Source: Hymenobacter rubripertinctus
GTDB lineage: Bacteria; Bacteroidota; Bacteroidia; Cytophagales; Hymenobacteraceae
Length of the DNA stretch: 50,937 bases
Assembly (NCBI RefSeq): GCF_003583925.1
Contig: NZ_QYCN01000006.1
Span: 1-50,937, forward strand
Direction of reading: 5' to 3'
Positions within the stretch are counted from its first letter, which is position 1. The number at the start of each line of letters is the position of its first letter. Positions 41,348 through 50,004 of the stretch are shown here, in pieces. The position numbers and the translations under genes were made by a program. The notes under the pieces were generated by a model. The model was not told the origin of the DNA, ran no database searches, and was given only the letters and a program-made list of their open reading frames with translations.

Positions 41348-43965
41348 TGGGCTTCAAAGTCGTCGAGCTTTTTCAGGGTGGCTTTGATGTCCTCGGTGAA
41401 CATGGTGATGACGGAGCCGGGGCGGGCGGTAGCCAGCACATGGTCGATGGCCTCCATTTCGTTTTCGATGTAGGTGATGGGCACCTCCGGATCATCGAGG
41501 CGCAGGCCGCGCATCATGATTTCCCGGAGCTCTTCCGCTGTTTTACCGCGCAGGTCCTTGTCCTGGCGCAGAATCACTTCGTCGAACACCCGGCCAGCGA
41601 TGCGCGAGAAGGCCAGCGTGTCTTCGTCGCGCCGGTCGCCCAGGCCCGAGATGATGCCCACTTTGTGGGTGGCCTCGGTCGCGTCGAGGAACTGGGCGAA
41701 CTTCTCCATGCCGTGAGCATTGTGGGCGTAGTCCACGATTACCTCGAAGTTGGCAAACTTGTACACATTCATGCGGCCCGGTGTTTTGACTCCCGAGGGC
41801 ACGAAGGTGCGCAGGGCCAGCTTGATATCGTCCTTGTCGAAACCGTAGCAGTAGCAGGCCAGCGCGGCGGCCATCGCGTTTTCGATGTTGAAGGTTGCCC
41901 GTCCCCCGAAGGTAATCGGGAACTCGGCGGCCCGGTCGATGCGCAGCTTGTAGCTGTTCTTATAAATGGTGATGTAGCCTTCCTCGTACACGGCGGCCAA
42001 CCCGCCGTTTTCGGCGTGCTCCCGGATGCGGGGGCTGTGCTCGTTCATGCTGAACAGGGCCACCCGGCACTCCAGCTTTTCGCGCATGGCGTACACCAGG
42101 TCGTCGTCGGCATTGAGCACGGCCCAGCCGTTCTTGCGCACCGTGCGCGGCAGCACGCCCTTCACCGCGGCCATGTCCTCCACAGTATAAATATCGCGCA
42201 TGCCCAGGTGGTCGGCAGCCACGTTGGTCACCACCGCTACGTCGCAGTTATGAAAGCCCAGGCCCGAGCGGAGCATCCCGCCGCGGGCCGTTTCCAGGAC
42301 CGCAAAGTTCACGGTGGGGTCCTTGAGCACGAACTCGGCGCTCTGCCCACCCGTGCAGTCCCCGCTTTGCAGCTGGGTGCCCTGGATGTAGATGCCGTTG
42401 GTGGTGGTATAGCCTACCTTGAGGCCCTTCGAAGACACGATGTGGGCCACCAGCTGGGTAGTGGTGGTTTTGCCGTTGGTGCCCGTAATGGCAATAATCG
42501 GAACGCGGGCCTTGTTGCCGGCCGGAAACAGCATGTCGACTACCGGGGCGGCCACGTTGCGGGCCAGCCCTTCGGTGGGCGAAATGTGCATCCGGAAACC
42601 AGGGGCCGCATTCACTTCAATCACGGCCCCACGGGTTTCGTTGAGCGGAATGGCAATGTCGGAGGTCAGCAAATCAATCCCGCAGATGTCGAGGCCCACG
42701 ATGCCGGCCACGCGCTCGGCCAGCAGCACGTTGTAGGGGTGCACCAGGTCAGTCACATCGGTGGCAGTGCCACCGGTGCTGATGTTGGCTGTGCTCTTGA
42801 GAAACAGCTCCTGCCCGGCCGGCAGCACCGAGTCCAGGGTCAGGTCCTGGGTTTTGAGTAAGTCCTGGGTGTGCTGGTCGGCCTTGATGCTGGTGAGCAC
42901 CTTTTCGTGGCCCACGCCCCGGCGCGGGTCCCGGTTTACGTCCTCAATCAACTCCTGCACCGTGCTGGTGCCGTTGCCCCTGACGGCGGCGGGCGTGCGC
43001 TTGGCGGCGGCGATGAGCTTGCCGTTCACTACCAGCATGCGGTAATCGTAGCCGGCCACGAGCTGCTCCACAATCACGGCGCGGGAGTGTTTCTGGGCGG
43101 CTTTGAGGCCCTCCACGGCATCGTTCCAGTTGGTGATGCCGATGGTAGCGCCCCGGCCGTGGTTGCCGTCGAGGGGTTTGGTGACGATGGGAAAGCCCAG
43201 CTCCTCAATGGCGTCGCGCAGCTCGTCCTCGGAGTAGACCGTGGTGCCGTTGGGCACGGGCACGCCCGAATCGTGGAGCATGGCCTTGGTACGGTTCTTA
43301 TTGCCAGCCACTTCCACGCCCGCGTGAGAGGTATAGCTGGTAGTAGTGGCCCAGATACGCTTCTGGTTCACGCCGTAGCCCAGCTGAATGATGTTGCTGT
43401 TTTTGAGCTGGATGTAGGGAATGTTGCGCGAAGCCGCCTCCGACACAATGCTCCAGGTGCTGGGGCCGAAAAATTCTTCTTCCCGGATTTCGTGCAGCTC
43501 GTCCACCAGCGCCTTCACGCTCACCGGCCGGCCGTGGCAGATGTCATCTATAATCTGCACCGCCGCTTCGGCCGCCATGCGGCCGGCCCGCTCCTCCTGG
43601 TAGGAAAACACCACGAACTCCACGCCCGCCTCGTGGGCCGGGTACGACTTACCCCAGTACACGGGCATACCCGCCATCCGCTGCAAGGCCAGCGCCACGT
43701 GCTGAATCACGTGGCCCAGCGGCTCACCATCAACCAGCTGCTCGGCCGTGAGGGGGGGGTGTTTCTGGGCCGATTTCTCCGATTCGGCGGGTTGGGGCTC
43801 CCCCAGTCCGGGCAGCAGCTTCGGTAGTTGCTCCGCCAGCGCCGGAATAGCGCCCGACCACACCTCGGCCTGGTCCTGCAAATCCACTTTCATTACAATC
43901 AGCTTGTAATGTTTCACGGACCAGAAGCTGGGGCCGCGCATCGTGCGGAGGTCAATAATTTTCAT
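41335..43965 (-). CDS. cphA: Cyanophycin synthetase
   Basis: Makes multi-L-arginyl-poly-L-aspartate, a nitrogen store, from ATP, Asp and Arg without a ribosome. The 876-residue protein has the expected order: N-terminal domain (1-160), ATP-grasp domain with KPLDGNHGRG (263-272) and VIEVNAAPGFRMH (448-460), and a Mur-ligase-like domain with P-loop GTNGKTTT (495-502). No cyanophycinase gene is adjacent, although the two are commonly neighbours in bacteria. The last residues I-T-D and the stop are coded by a repeat arm. A C8 tract lies near residue 70. Confidence 0.95.
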   Translation of the reverse strand: MKIIDLRTMRGPSFWSVKHYKLIVMKVDLQDQAEVWSGAIPALAEQLPKLLPGLGEPQPAESEKSAQKHPPLTAEQLVDGEPLGHVIQHVALALQRMAGMPVYWGKSYPAHEAGVEFVVFSYQEERAGRMAAEAAVQIIDDICHGRPVSVKALVDELHEIREEEFFGPSTWSIVSEAASRNIPYIQLKNSNIIQLGYGVNQKRIWATTTSYTSHAGVEVAGNKNRTKAMLHDSGVPVPNGTTVYSEDELRDAIEELGFPIVTKPLDGNHGRGATIGITNWNDAVEGLKAAQKHSRAVIVEQLVAGYDYRMLVVNGKLIAAAKRTPAAVRGNGTSTVQELIEDVNRDPRRGVGHEKVLTSIKADQHTQDLLKTQDLTLDSVLPAGQELFLKSTANISTGGTATDVTDLVHPYNVLLAERVAGIVGLDICGIDLLTSDIAIPLNETRGAVIEVNAAPGFRMHISPTEGLARNVAAPVVDMLFPAGNKARVPIIAITGTNGKTTTTQLVAHIVSSKGLKVGYTTTNGIYIQGTQLQSGDCTGGQSAEFVLKDPTVNFAVLETARGGMLRSGLGFHNCDVAVVTNVAADHLGMRDIYTVEDMAAVKGVLPRTVRKNGWAVLNADDDLVYAMREKLECRVALFSMNEHSPRIREHAENGGLAAVYEEGYITIYKNSYKLRIDRAAEFPITFGGRATFNIENAMAAALACYCYGFDKDDIKLALRTFVPSGVKTPGRMNVYKFANFEVIVDYAHNAHGMEKFAQFLDATEATHKVGIISGLGDRRDEDTLAFSRIAGRVFDEVILRQDKDLRGKTAEELREIMMRGLRLDDPEVPITYIENEMEAIDHVLATARPGSVITMFTEDIKATLKKLDDFEAQITD

Positions 43966-44138
43966 AAAGGGAGAAAGAAGAAAAAAGGGGACGTGGGCGA
44001 TTCTACGCAGGAACGGAATGTAGGGATAATGTGGCAGGAAACCTGACCCGGTTTTTCGGTTTCAGCTCGTCCGTAGCCGGTTCATCCTCAGCCTCAACCG
44101 CTCCGTATTTTTTTTCCGGCGGAAGTTTTTCCACTATC

Positions 44139-44168
44139 AAAAGCCCCGGCCGAAACGAATCAACCGGG
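44139..44168 (-). terminator. Terminator-like hairpin, first copy
   Basis: The 5-bp GC stem CCCGG/CCGGG carries the loop word GAAACGAATCAA, identical to the hairpin at 44342. On the minus strand it is followed by TTTT. It may terminate the putative remnant upstream of it. Confidence 0.5.
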
Positions 44169-44197
44169 ACTATGATAGAGCCGAATTTGAGTTGGTG

Positions 44198-44335
44198 CTA
44201 TGGCTGCTTAGCCAGCGAAATTGTATGCACCACCTTGTTCTGCCCGTTGCCCGAATTAGTCAGCTCGAACGTGAGGGAACTATTGGTCAGGTTCTTTACC
44301 ACGTGTTCAATAATGCCTTGCTGTCTGAAACAGCG
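44198..44335 (-). pseudogene. Possible remnant of a minus-strand gene
   Basis: The minus strand encodes a protein-like tail, QGIIEHVVKNLTNSSLTFEL then TNSGNGQNKVVHTISLAKQP and a stop. No ATG or plausible beginning is found; the frame runs into the tRNA-Cys terminator. It may be a decayed C-terminus or chance. The family is not recognised. Confidence 0.25.
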
Positions 44336-44341
44336 GAGCGC

Positions 44342-44374
44342 AAAAAGCCCCGGCTGAAACGAATCAACCGGGGC
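44342..44374 (-). terminator. Terminator of tRNA-Cys
   Basis: 7-bp stem GCCCCGG/CCGGGGC followed on the minus strand by TTTTT, 24 nt after the tRNA 3' end. Confidence 0.82.
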
Positions 44375-44397
44375 CTGAGCACGCTGAAAACAGCAAG

Positions 44398-44468
44398 AGG
44401 TGACGGGCGGATTCGAACCGCCGTAGGAGGTTTTGCAGACCTCTACCTAGCCGCTCGGTCACGTCACC
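44398..44468 (-). tRNA. tRNA-Cys (anticodon GCA)
   Basis: A 71-nt cloverleaf on the minus strand. The acceptor GGTGACG pairs with CGTCACC, discriminator U. The anticodon stem GAGGT/ACCTC encloses CTGCAAA with GCA. The T arm contains GGTTCGAATCC. CCA is not encoded. Confidence 0.96.
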
Positions 44469-44483
44469 AGGGCTTTGAGGATG

Positions 44484-44515
44484 CAAACATACGCCTTAAT
44501 CCGGGTTGCGCCAAA
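44484..44515 (-). promoter_or_regulatory. Promoter of tRNA-Cys
   Basis: On the minus strand: TTTG (44512-44515), 20 nt, perfect TATGTTTG (44484-44491). Transcription would start near 44477, nine bases before the mature tRNA. This is the best complete consensus match in the window. Confidence 0.8.
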
Positions 44516-44601
44516 GCAGCAGGCCATTTTTCGGGCCACTTCGCCGTAAGTGGTTGGGGGCGTGCGGGAAATTTTACCGCCTCACGCCCGTGGGCATAGA
44601 A

Positions 44602-44632
44602 CAAAAAAAGGCCCCGACTTGCGTCGGGGCCT
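44602..44632 (-). terminator. Terminator of rpsA
   Basis: Perfect 10-bp stem AGGCCCCGAC/GTCGGGGCCT, loop TTGC, followed on the minus strand by T7. Confidence 0.92.
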
Positions 44633-44661
44633 CTCTTATTTAAGTGTGGTAAGCGAAGTGA

Positions 44662-46485
44662 CTACTCGCCGCCCTGCTCGTTGCCCAGCATCTTGTCGCG
44701 CAGCGCCGACAGAGCGTCCAGGTCACCGAGGGTCGATTTCTCAGCGGTTGGCGTCTTCTTCAGGTCGCTCAGCTTGCCTTCGCCCTGCGCAGCAGCAGCC
44801 CCGGAGGTCGGCTTCTTCTTGGCGAATTTAGCAGCGCGGCCTTCTTCTTCAGCCTGCTGGTTGTACACGGCGTTGTGCGACAGTACCACGCGACGATCAT
44901 CTTTCGAGAACTCAATCACGCGGAAGTCGAGGGTTTCGCCGTTTTCAGCCTGCGAGCCATCTTCCTTCTGGAGCGACTTGGGGTAAGCGAAGCCCTCGAT
45001 GCCGTAAGGCAACTCGAGCACCGCGCCGCGGTCGTTCTTGTCGGTGATGGTCGCCTTGTGGATCGAACCGGGGGTGAATACCGTCTGGAACGTGTCCCAA
45101 GGGTTTTCCTCCAGCTGCTTGTGGCCCAGGGCCAAACGACGGTTGGTTACGTCGAGCTCCAGTACTACCACGTCCAGACGGTCGCCCACCTTCACCATTT
45201 CGGATGGGTGCTTGATCTTCTTGGTCCACGACAGGTCCGAAACGTGCACGAGGCCGTCTACACCCTCTTCCAGCTCTACGAACAGGCCGAAGTTGGTCAG
45301 GTTGCGCACCAGGCCGTTGTGGTTGGTACCGATGGCATACTTCTCGGAGAAGTCGCCACGAGTCCATGGGTCTTCGCTGAGCTGCTTGATGCCGAGGCTC
45401 ATCTTGCGGTCTTCGCGGTCGAGGGTCAGAATCTGCGCCTCTACTACGTCGCCCTGCTTGATGAAGTCCTGCGGGTTGCGCAGGTGCTGGCTCCAGCTCA
45501 TTTCCGACACGTGAATCAGGCCCTCTACGCCGGGGATGATTTCCATGAACGCGCCGTAGTCGGCCACGTTCACGATGCGGCCCTTCACCTTGGTGCCAAC
45601 GCCCATGTCTTCGGGCAGCGAATCCCACGGATGCGGGGTCAGCTGCTTCAGACCGAGGCTGATACGCTTCTTGGCTTCGTCGAAGTCGAGAACCACGATA
45701 TTGAGCTTCTGATCCAACTGCAACACTTCGCTCGGGTGGGCAATGCGGCCCCACGAGATGTCGGTGATGTGCAGCAGACCGTCGACACCGCCGAGGTCGA
45801 TGAACACGCCGAAGTTGGTCATGTTCTTGATAACGCCCTCCAGGATCTGACCTTTCTCCAGGTTGTTGAGGATGGCTTCGCGCTGCTTCTCGAGGTCTTT
45901 CTCGATGAGCACCTTGTGCGAAACAACCACGTTATCGAAAGCGGCGTTGATTTTCACCACTTTCACTTCCATGCGACGACCAACATAGATGTCGAAGTCG
46001 CGGATAGGCTTCACGTCGATCTGCGAGCCGGGCAGGAAGGCTTCTACGCCGTCCAGGTCCATGATGAGGCCACCTTTGGTGCGACGCTTTACAACACCTT
46101 CCAGAACGGAGTCATTCTCCAGGGCGTCGTAAATGGCTTTCCAGGCCTGCTTGATTTTGGCTTTCTTACGGCTCAGGATGAGCTGGCCGTTGGCGTTTTC
46201 CTGCTCCTCAATGAATACCTCCACCGTGTCGCCGGCCTTCAGGTCGGGCAGGTCGCGGAATTCGGATAGGGGCACCAGACCATCGGACTTGAAGCCGATG
46301 TTCAGGATCACGTCGCGGTCGGTCAGACCTACCACGGTGCCGGTTACTACTTCTTCTTCCTGAACGGTGGTGAGCGTACCGGTGTACATCTCCTCCATTT
46401 CGGCGCGCTGCTCGGCGGAGTAATTACCCCCGAAGCCGCTGGCGTCTACGTTGTCCCAGTCGAAATTGTCAACTAATTCTGCCAT
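44662..46485 (-). CDS. rpsA: 30S ribosomal protein S1
   Basis: RNA-binding ribosomal protein needed to load structured mRNAs. The 607-residue protein contains six S1-type OB-fold repeats, e.g. GVIKNMTNFGVFIDLGGVDG, GRIVNVADYGAFMEIIPGVE and GLVRNLTNFGLFVELEEGVD. The C-terminal tail (residues about 545-607) is lysine/alanine-rich and divergent. Start MAELVDNFDWDNV is typical of Bacteroidota S1. S1 matters in this phylum because mRNAs lack Shine-Dalgarno sequences. It has a -7 box about 110 bp upstream and a strong terminator. Confidence 0.96.
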   Translation of the reverse strand: MAELVDNFDWDNVDASGFGGNYSAEQRAEMEEMYTGTLTTVQEEEVVTGTVVGLTDRDVILNIGFKSDGLVPLSEFRDLPDLKAGDTVEVFIEEQENANGQLILSRKKAKIKQAWKAIYDALENDSVLEGVVKRRTKGGLIMDLDGVEAFLPGSQIDVKPIRDFDIYVGRRMEVKVVKINAAFDNVVVSHKVLIEKDLEKQREAILNNLEKGQILEGVIKNMTNFGVFIDLGGVDGLLHITDISWGRIAHPSEVLQLDQKLNIVVLDFDEAKKRISLGLKQLTPHPWDSLPEDMGVGTKVKGRIVNVADYGAFMEIIPGVEGLIHVSEMSWSQHLRNPQDFIKQGDVVEAQILTLDREDRKMSLGIKQLSEDPWTRGDFSEKYAIGTNHNGLVRNLTNFGLFVELEEGVDGLVHVSDLSWTKKIKHPSEMVKVGDRLDVVVLELDVTNRRLALGHKQLEENPWDTFQTVFTPGSIHKATITDKNDRGAVLELPYGIEGFAYPKSLQKEDGSQAENGETLDFRVIEFSKDDRRVVLSHNAVYNQQAEEEGRAAKFAKKKPTSGAAAAQGEGKLSDLKKTPTAEKSTLGDLDALSALRDKMLGNEQGGE

Positions 46486-46595
46486 GATGTAACATGGACC
46501 CTTGTGTACACGTCCGGTCCAGGGTCATCCTCCGGAACGCGTTTTTGTTTGATACCCAGGGCCGAAGCCCCAGTCCCGCCACCCTGGCGGGGGCG

Positions 46596-46603
46596 CAAAG
46601 ATA
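46596..46603 (-). promoter_or_regulatory. -7 box of rpsA
   Basis: Perfect TATCTTTG on the minus strand, implying a leader of about 100 nt with a CCGCC/GGCGG hairpin near 46577-46591. No -33 match. The long leader could carry autoregulation, as known for S1 in other bacteria. Confidence 0.5.
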
Positions 46604-46658
46604 AGGAGTATGCGCGAGAGATACTAGCTACAGTTATCTTCGAAATGGCTCTGCCATA

Positions 46659-47224
46659 TTAGGAAGGATTGACTTCCACTGACCGTATTATTTTCTTCAT
46701 CAAACCCATATTGTCTACCGTCTTAGCGGTCTGCACATAGACCGACAGGATCCGGTAAGGACTGACAATTTTCTTTATAGCAAAATAAACCTCTCTCCGA
46801 TTACGCCAAGATTGGAAATAGATAATGCTGGTTTGTTGAGCTACGTCAATAAGTGTATCGACCATTATAGCCTGCAAATCTTTCACGAGAGAAAACCGCA
46901 ACTCCTGTGCGGCATTTCGAAATCGATTGTCACCCGCAGGAAACACTGTTACACCAAAACCAGTGATGTACTATCAGAAGTACCGACAGCGTATTCATAT
47001 TCGCTTCCTGAGCACACTACACAGTCCGGCCCCATCTCATGAATAGTACGCAAGTGCGTCCAATCCCTGGGTATCTGTAAATGAATTCTGTTGTTATTTA
47101 GATTAAGGGGCCGAAATATCGGCTGCGTCACGGAATTACTTACCGAAGCAGATGTATTAGATTCAGTATGTTTGTCACAGGCAATCAACAACGATGAAAT
47201 AATAACGATTGGAGCAATTTTCAT
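46659..47224 (-). pseudogene. Frameshifted PsbP/DUF1795-like lipoprotein gene
   Basis: The first part (47224 to 46949) encodes a lipoprotein signal with lipobox LIAC, then IHLQIPRDWTHLRT and EYEYAVGTSDSTSLVLV before a TAA. The second part (46946 to 46659) continues in the -1 frame with VFPAGDNRFRNAAQELRF and ends IRSVEVNPS; it has no ATG of its own. Joined, they make a plausible secreted protein of about 190 residues in which an amphipathic IPxxW start and a C-terminal strand resemble PsbP/DUF1795 proteins. The patch is visibly AT-richer than its surroundings, suggesting transfer. A sequencing error or recoding is possible. Confidence 0.6.
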
Positions 47225-47255
47225 ATAGCGGTTTAAAGAGAGGTTATTAAACATT

Positions 47256-47295
47256 AAAAAAAGGAGCGGAAAATTAACTTTCCGCTCCTTTTTTT
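47256..47295 (-). terminator. Terminator of the desaturase gene
   Basis: Perfect 17-bp stem with A7/T7 outer ends and core GGAGCGGAAA, loop ATTAAC. It lies 27 bp past the desaturase stop. Confidence 0.92.
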
Positions 47296-47321
47296 CTTTC
47301 CAGAAAATCAATTACGAAAAG

Positions 47322-48386
47322 TTACCGCCGCCCCAGCTCCCGCAAATGGGCAACGTGGGAGGCTACGGCGTAGCGCATCTTGGGGTACTCGTTGTACTCG
47401 ATGTTGAACTCCTCGCACATCTGGCGGATGATTTTATTCAAGGCCGGGTAGTGCACGTGGGAGATGGTGGGGAACAAATGGTGCTCGACCTGGAAGTTGA
47501 GCCCGCCCACCAGCCAGCTGATAACCTTGTTATCGGTGGCAAAGTTGGCGGTGGTCCGGATCTGGTGAATGGCCCACTCGTCCTCGATTTTGCGGGTGGT
47601 TTCGTGGGGCACCACAAAGCTGGTGTGCTCCACGGTGTGGGCCAGCTGGAATACGATGCTGAGCGTGAAGCCGGCCACGGCGGCAAACGCCAGGAAACCA
47701 ACCACCCAGCCCAGGAACCCTACGGTGTAGATGGGCAGGGCCACGAACAGGGCCAGGTGCAGGGCCTTGAAGCCCCAGAATACGCCTTGGTCGGAGGCGG
47801 TCATCTTCTTAATAGGCATTTCGCCGATTTTGCCTTTGAAGTACTTCTGGTAATCCATGAAGAAAATCCAGGCGATGAACAGCAAGGCGTAGAAGAACCA
47901 GAAGTACAAGTGCTGGAAGCGGTGGAAGCCGTGCCGAGGCTGCTCGGGGCTCAGGCGCAGCCAGGGCTGGGCATCCAGGTCGTCGTCCACGCCTTCCACG
48001 TTGGTGTACATGTGGTGGATGAGGTTGTGCTTGTTGTGCCACATGAAGGAGTTGCCGCCCATCACGTTGAGGGTGAAGGCCGCGAACTGGTTCATCCATT
48101 TGCGCTTGCTGAACGAGCCGTGGGCGCCGTCGTGCATCACGTTGAAGCCAATGGCCGCGCCCAGCAGGCCCAGCAGGATGCACTCCAGCACGCCCACCAG
48201 CGCGGGCGGGGTCCGGAACACGAGGTGCAGGTATACGGCCACGAAAGCCGTAGTGAGCAACACAGCCTTGATGAACAGGGAGTTGCCGCCGGTAGTAGCC
48301 TTGCCGGCTTCGGCGAAATACGCATTCGTGCGGCGCTTCAACTCCTGATGAAAGGAGCGGGAAGGCGCGAACTTAGGTGCTAGCAT
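47322..48386 (-). CDS. Membrane fatty acid desaturase
   Basis: Di-iron enzyme that introduces a double bond into an acyl chain in the membrane. The 354-residue protein has the three histidine boxes: HDGAH (85-89), HNLIHH (120-125) and QVEHH (299-303). Gln in place of the first His of box three is common in front-end-type acyl desaturases; no cytochrome b5 domain is fused. The ATG at 48386 is chosen because a perfect promoter box lies only 23 bp upstream; a longer frame would read through that box. Such enzymes often respond to cold. Confidence 0.94.
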   Translation of the reverse strand: MLAPKFAPSRSFHQELKRRTNAYFAEAGKATTGGNSLFIKAVLLTTAFVAVYLHLVFRTPPALVGVLECILLGLLGAAIGFNVMHDGAHGSFSKRKWMNQFAAFTLNVMGGNSFMWHNKHNLIHHMYTNVEGVDDDLDAQPWLRLSPEQPRHGFHRFQHLYFWFFYALLFIAWIFFMDYQKYFKGKIGEMPIKKMTASDQGVFWGFKALHLALFVALPIYTVGFLGWVVGFLAFAAVAGFTLSIVFQLAHTVEHTSFVVPHETTRKIEDEWAIHQIRTTANFATDNKVISWLVGGLNFQVEHHLFPTISHVHYPALNKIIRQMCEEFNIEYNEYPKMRYAVASHVAHLRELGRR

Positions 48387-48409
48387 GGGGGTGGGGAAAT
48401 AAACGACTT

Positions 48410-48417
48410 CAAAGGTA
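48410..48417 (-). promoter_or_regulatory. -7 box of the desaturase gene
   Basis: Perfect TACCTTTG on the minus strand, 23 bp from ATG. Confidence 0.58.
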
Positions 48418-48535
48418 CCGCTTCTACAGCCGGGTTGCGCGGCTCGTTCCAAAAGCCCGGGATTTTGCACCTTCTAAAGTCGGTTTATCCATTAATGTTC
48501 AGGCAGCCGCCAACAGATAGGATTTGGGGCATAGA

Positions 48536-48568
48536 AACAGCCCGTCATGCCAGGCACAACGGGCTGTT
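48536..48568 (-). terminator. Terminator-like hairpin after the DUF3298 gene
   Basis: 10-bp perfect stem AACAGCCCGT/ACGGGCTGTT with a 13-base loop, 16 bp past the stop. On the minus strand it lacks a strong T run. Confidence 0.55.
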
Positions 48569-48583
48569 GGTATTCGCGCCGGC

Positions 48584-49855
48584 TTACCGACTCGCCACGG
48601 CCGCCGTGTTACCCACTGGCAAACCGGGCTTCAGCAACCCCTGTAAGGCTGAGAAGGGCACAAACACGCTGATCTGGCCCTTGGCGTAGGAGGCAATTTC
48701 GTAGGGCAGGTACACGAACACGGCCCCGCCGCTGGTCAGGTACACGTTGCGCGTTACGGGCAGCGTGTTCACCGCCAAGGCCTTGGACAGTGGCTCCGAA
48801 GCCTTCAGGCCCACCACCGGCCGGGCGTACTGACCCAGCAGCTTCTGGAGCTGGGGTTTGATGCCCGACTTAAAGATGTCGTCGTAGCGCAGGGAGTGGC
48901 CGGTGCGGGTGTCGTAGCTCTGCACGTAGGTGCCGTAGATGCCGTGCGCCCCGCCGGAATAGTCGTAGCCGAAGTAGCCCATGCTGAGCAGGTTGCCCTC
49001 GTTCCAGAGTACATACGTGTTCACTTCCTGCTCGTAGGCCAGGTTTTCGAGGGGCTGGTAGTCGGCGGGCGACTTCTTGGCGTTGGCGGCCAGCAGCGGG
49101 GCCGCGTCGGTGCGGTAGTCGCGGGTGAAAGCGCGCAACTGCTCCTGCCAAATCGAATCCAGGACCGGCACGGGCATGCTGTCGAGGGAGTCGCCGTGCA
49201 AACCGCGGCGGATATTGGCGGCCAGCAGCTCCTGGTTAGGTGCCTGGAAAGGCAGCAGCAGCTGCATCGTCCGGCGGCCGCTCACGCTGTCTTCGGGGTG
49301 GCCAGGGCGGGCCGCCACTTCGGCCGACAGGCGGTGGGCTTCAAACTGGATGCCGCGCACCGGCTCCAGGCGGCGCAAACGCACAGGCTGGCCGTTGCGG
49401 ATGCCCACCAGGGCGTCGCCCTGCTCCTTGAGCAGCCACTGGGGCGCTATCTCGGCCGGTTCCTCGTCCTCGTCGCCGGCCAGCTCATTGCTGATGTTAT
49501 GCAGGTTGAGGCTGTCGCCGCGCAGGCCCAGGTCGCCGGCAATTTCGTAGGGGTGGCCGTCGGAGGCAGCATAGAAGCCGACCAGCCGGCTCAGGGCGGC
49601 TTCGCCGGAAGGGCTGCCCAGGCGTTGCAGGTGCAGGGTAATGCTGTCGGCGGAGCCGGGCAGCAGGCCACGGTACTGGCGGTACCAGGAGCCATCGTCG
49701 TTCTGGGGGCCGGCAGGCTTGGTGGTGGCCGTAGCGGTGGTGGCGTCCGAAGTATCGGAGCCCGAGTTACAGGCGGTCAGGAGCAGGCCGAGGGCCAGCG
49801 GGGCGGACAGCTGACGAAGCAGCAGGGCCGGACGGAAGCAGAAAATAGAGCTCAT
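48584..49855 (-). CDS. Lipoprotein with DUF3298/RsiV-like C-terminal domain
   Basis: A 423-residue exported protein with lipobox LTAC. A threonine/alanine-rich linker follows. The N-terminal half (about 50-180) is beta-rich (YRQYRGLLPGSADSITLHL). The C-terminal half has VLWNEGNLLSMGYFGYDYSG and SYDTRTGHSLRYDDIFK, the DUF3298 signature also found in RsiV-type proteins. No sigma-factor gene is adjacent, so a regulatory role is not indicated. It may bind peptidoglycan fragments or lysozyme as RsiV does, but this is speculation. Confidence 0.75.
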   Translation of the reverse strand: MSSIFCFRPALLLRQLSAPLALGLLLTACNSGSDTSDATTATATTKPAGPQNDDGSWYRQYRGLLPGSADSITLHLQRLGSPSGEAALSRLVGFYAASDGHPYEIAGDLGLRGDSLNLHNISNELAGDEDEEPAEIAPQWLLKEQGDALVGIRNGQPVRLRRLEPVRGIQFEAHRLSAEVAARPGHPEDSVSGRRTMQLLLPFQAPNQELLAANIRRGLHGDSLDSMPVPVLDSIWQEQLRAFTRDYRTDAAPLLAANAKKSPADYQPLENLAYEQEVNTYVLWNEGNLLSMGYFGYDYSGGAHGIYGTYVQSYDTRTGHSLRYDDIFKSGIKPQLQKLLGQYARPVVGLKASEPLSKALAVNTLPVTRNVYLTSGGAVFVYLPYEIASYAKGQISVFVPFSALQGLLKPGLPVGNTAAVASR

Positions 49856-50004
49856 GGGTCAAAGAACGCAGATTATGGCCAGCAGTTCAACTCCGTGCAA
49901 TATCTTGGCATTATTTAGCGCCCCGCAAGCTCCTGCGTATGTAGCAACCAGCCGCACTGCTTATGCGGGCGCGGCCGGTTTTTTATCACCCCATTTTCTT
50001 CCTC

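Larger units (their letters stand above)
43966..44397. other. Gap between cphA and tRNA-Cys
   Basis: A 430-bp region with two near-identical hairpins (44139-44168 and 44342-44374) and between them a possible remnant of a minus-strand gene. The part next to cphA (43966-44130) is AT-rich with no clear promoter box. Confidence 0.45.

Noticed and set aside
46930..46970. Programmed -1 frameshift site in the lipoprotein gene
   Set aside because: The junction lacks a proper X-XXY-YYZ slippery heptamer; only a TTTT run is present and no clear downstream pseudoknot was seen. Decay or sequence error is simpler.
49927..49986. Terminator before the alpha/beta hydrolase gene
   Set aside because: A T6 run follows GC-rich sequence, but I could only find a 4-bp stem (CCGC/GCGG) with a large loop, too weak to call.
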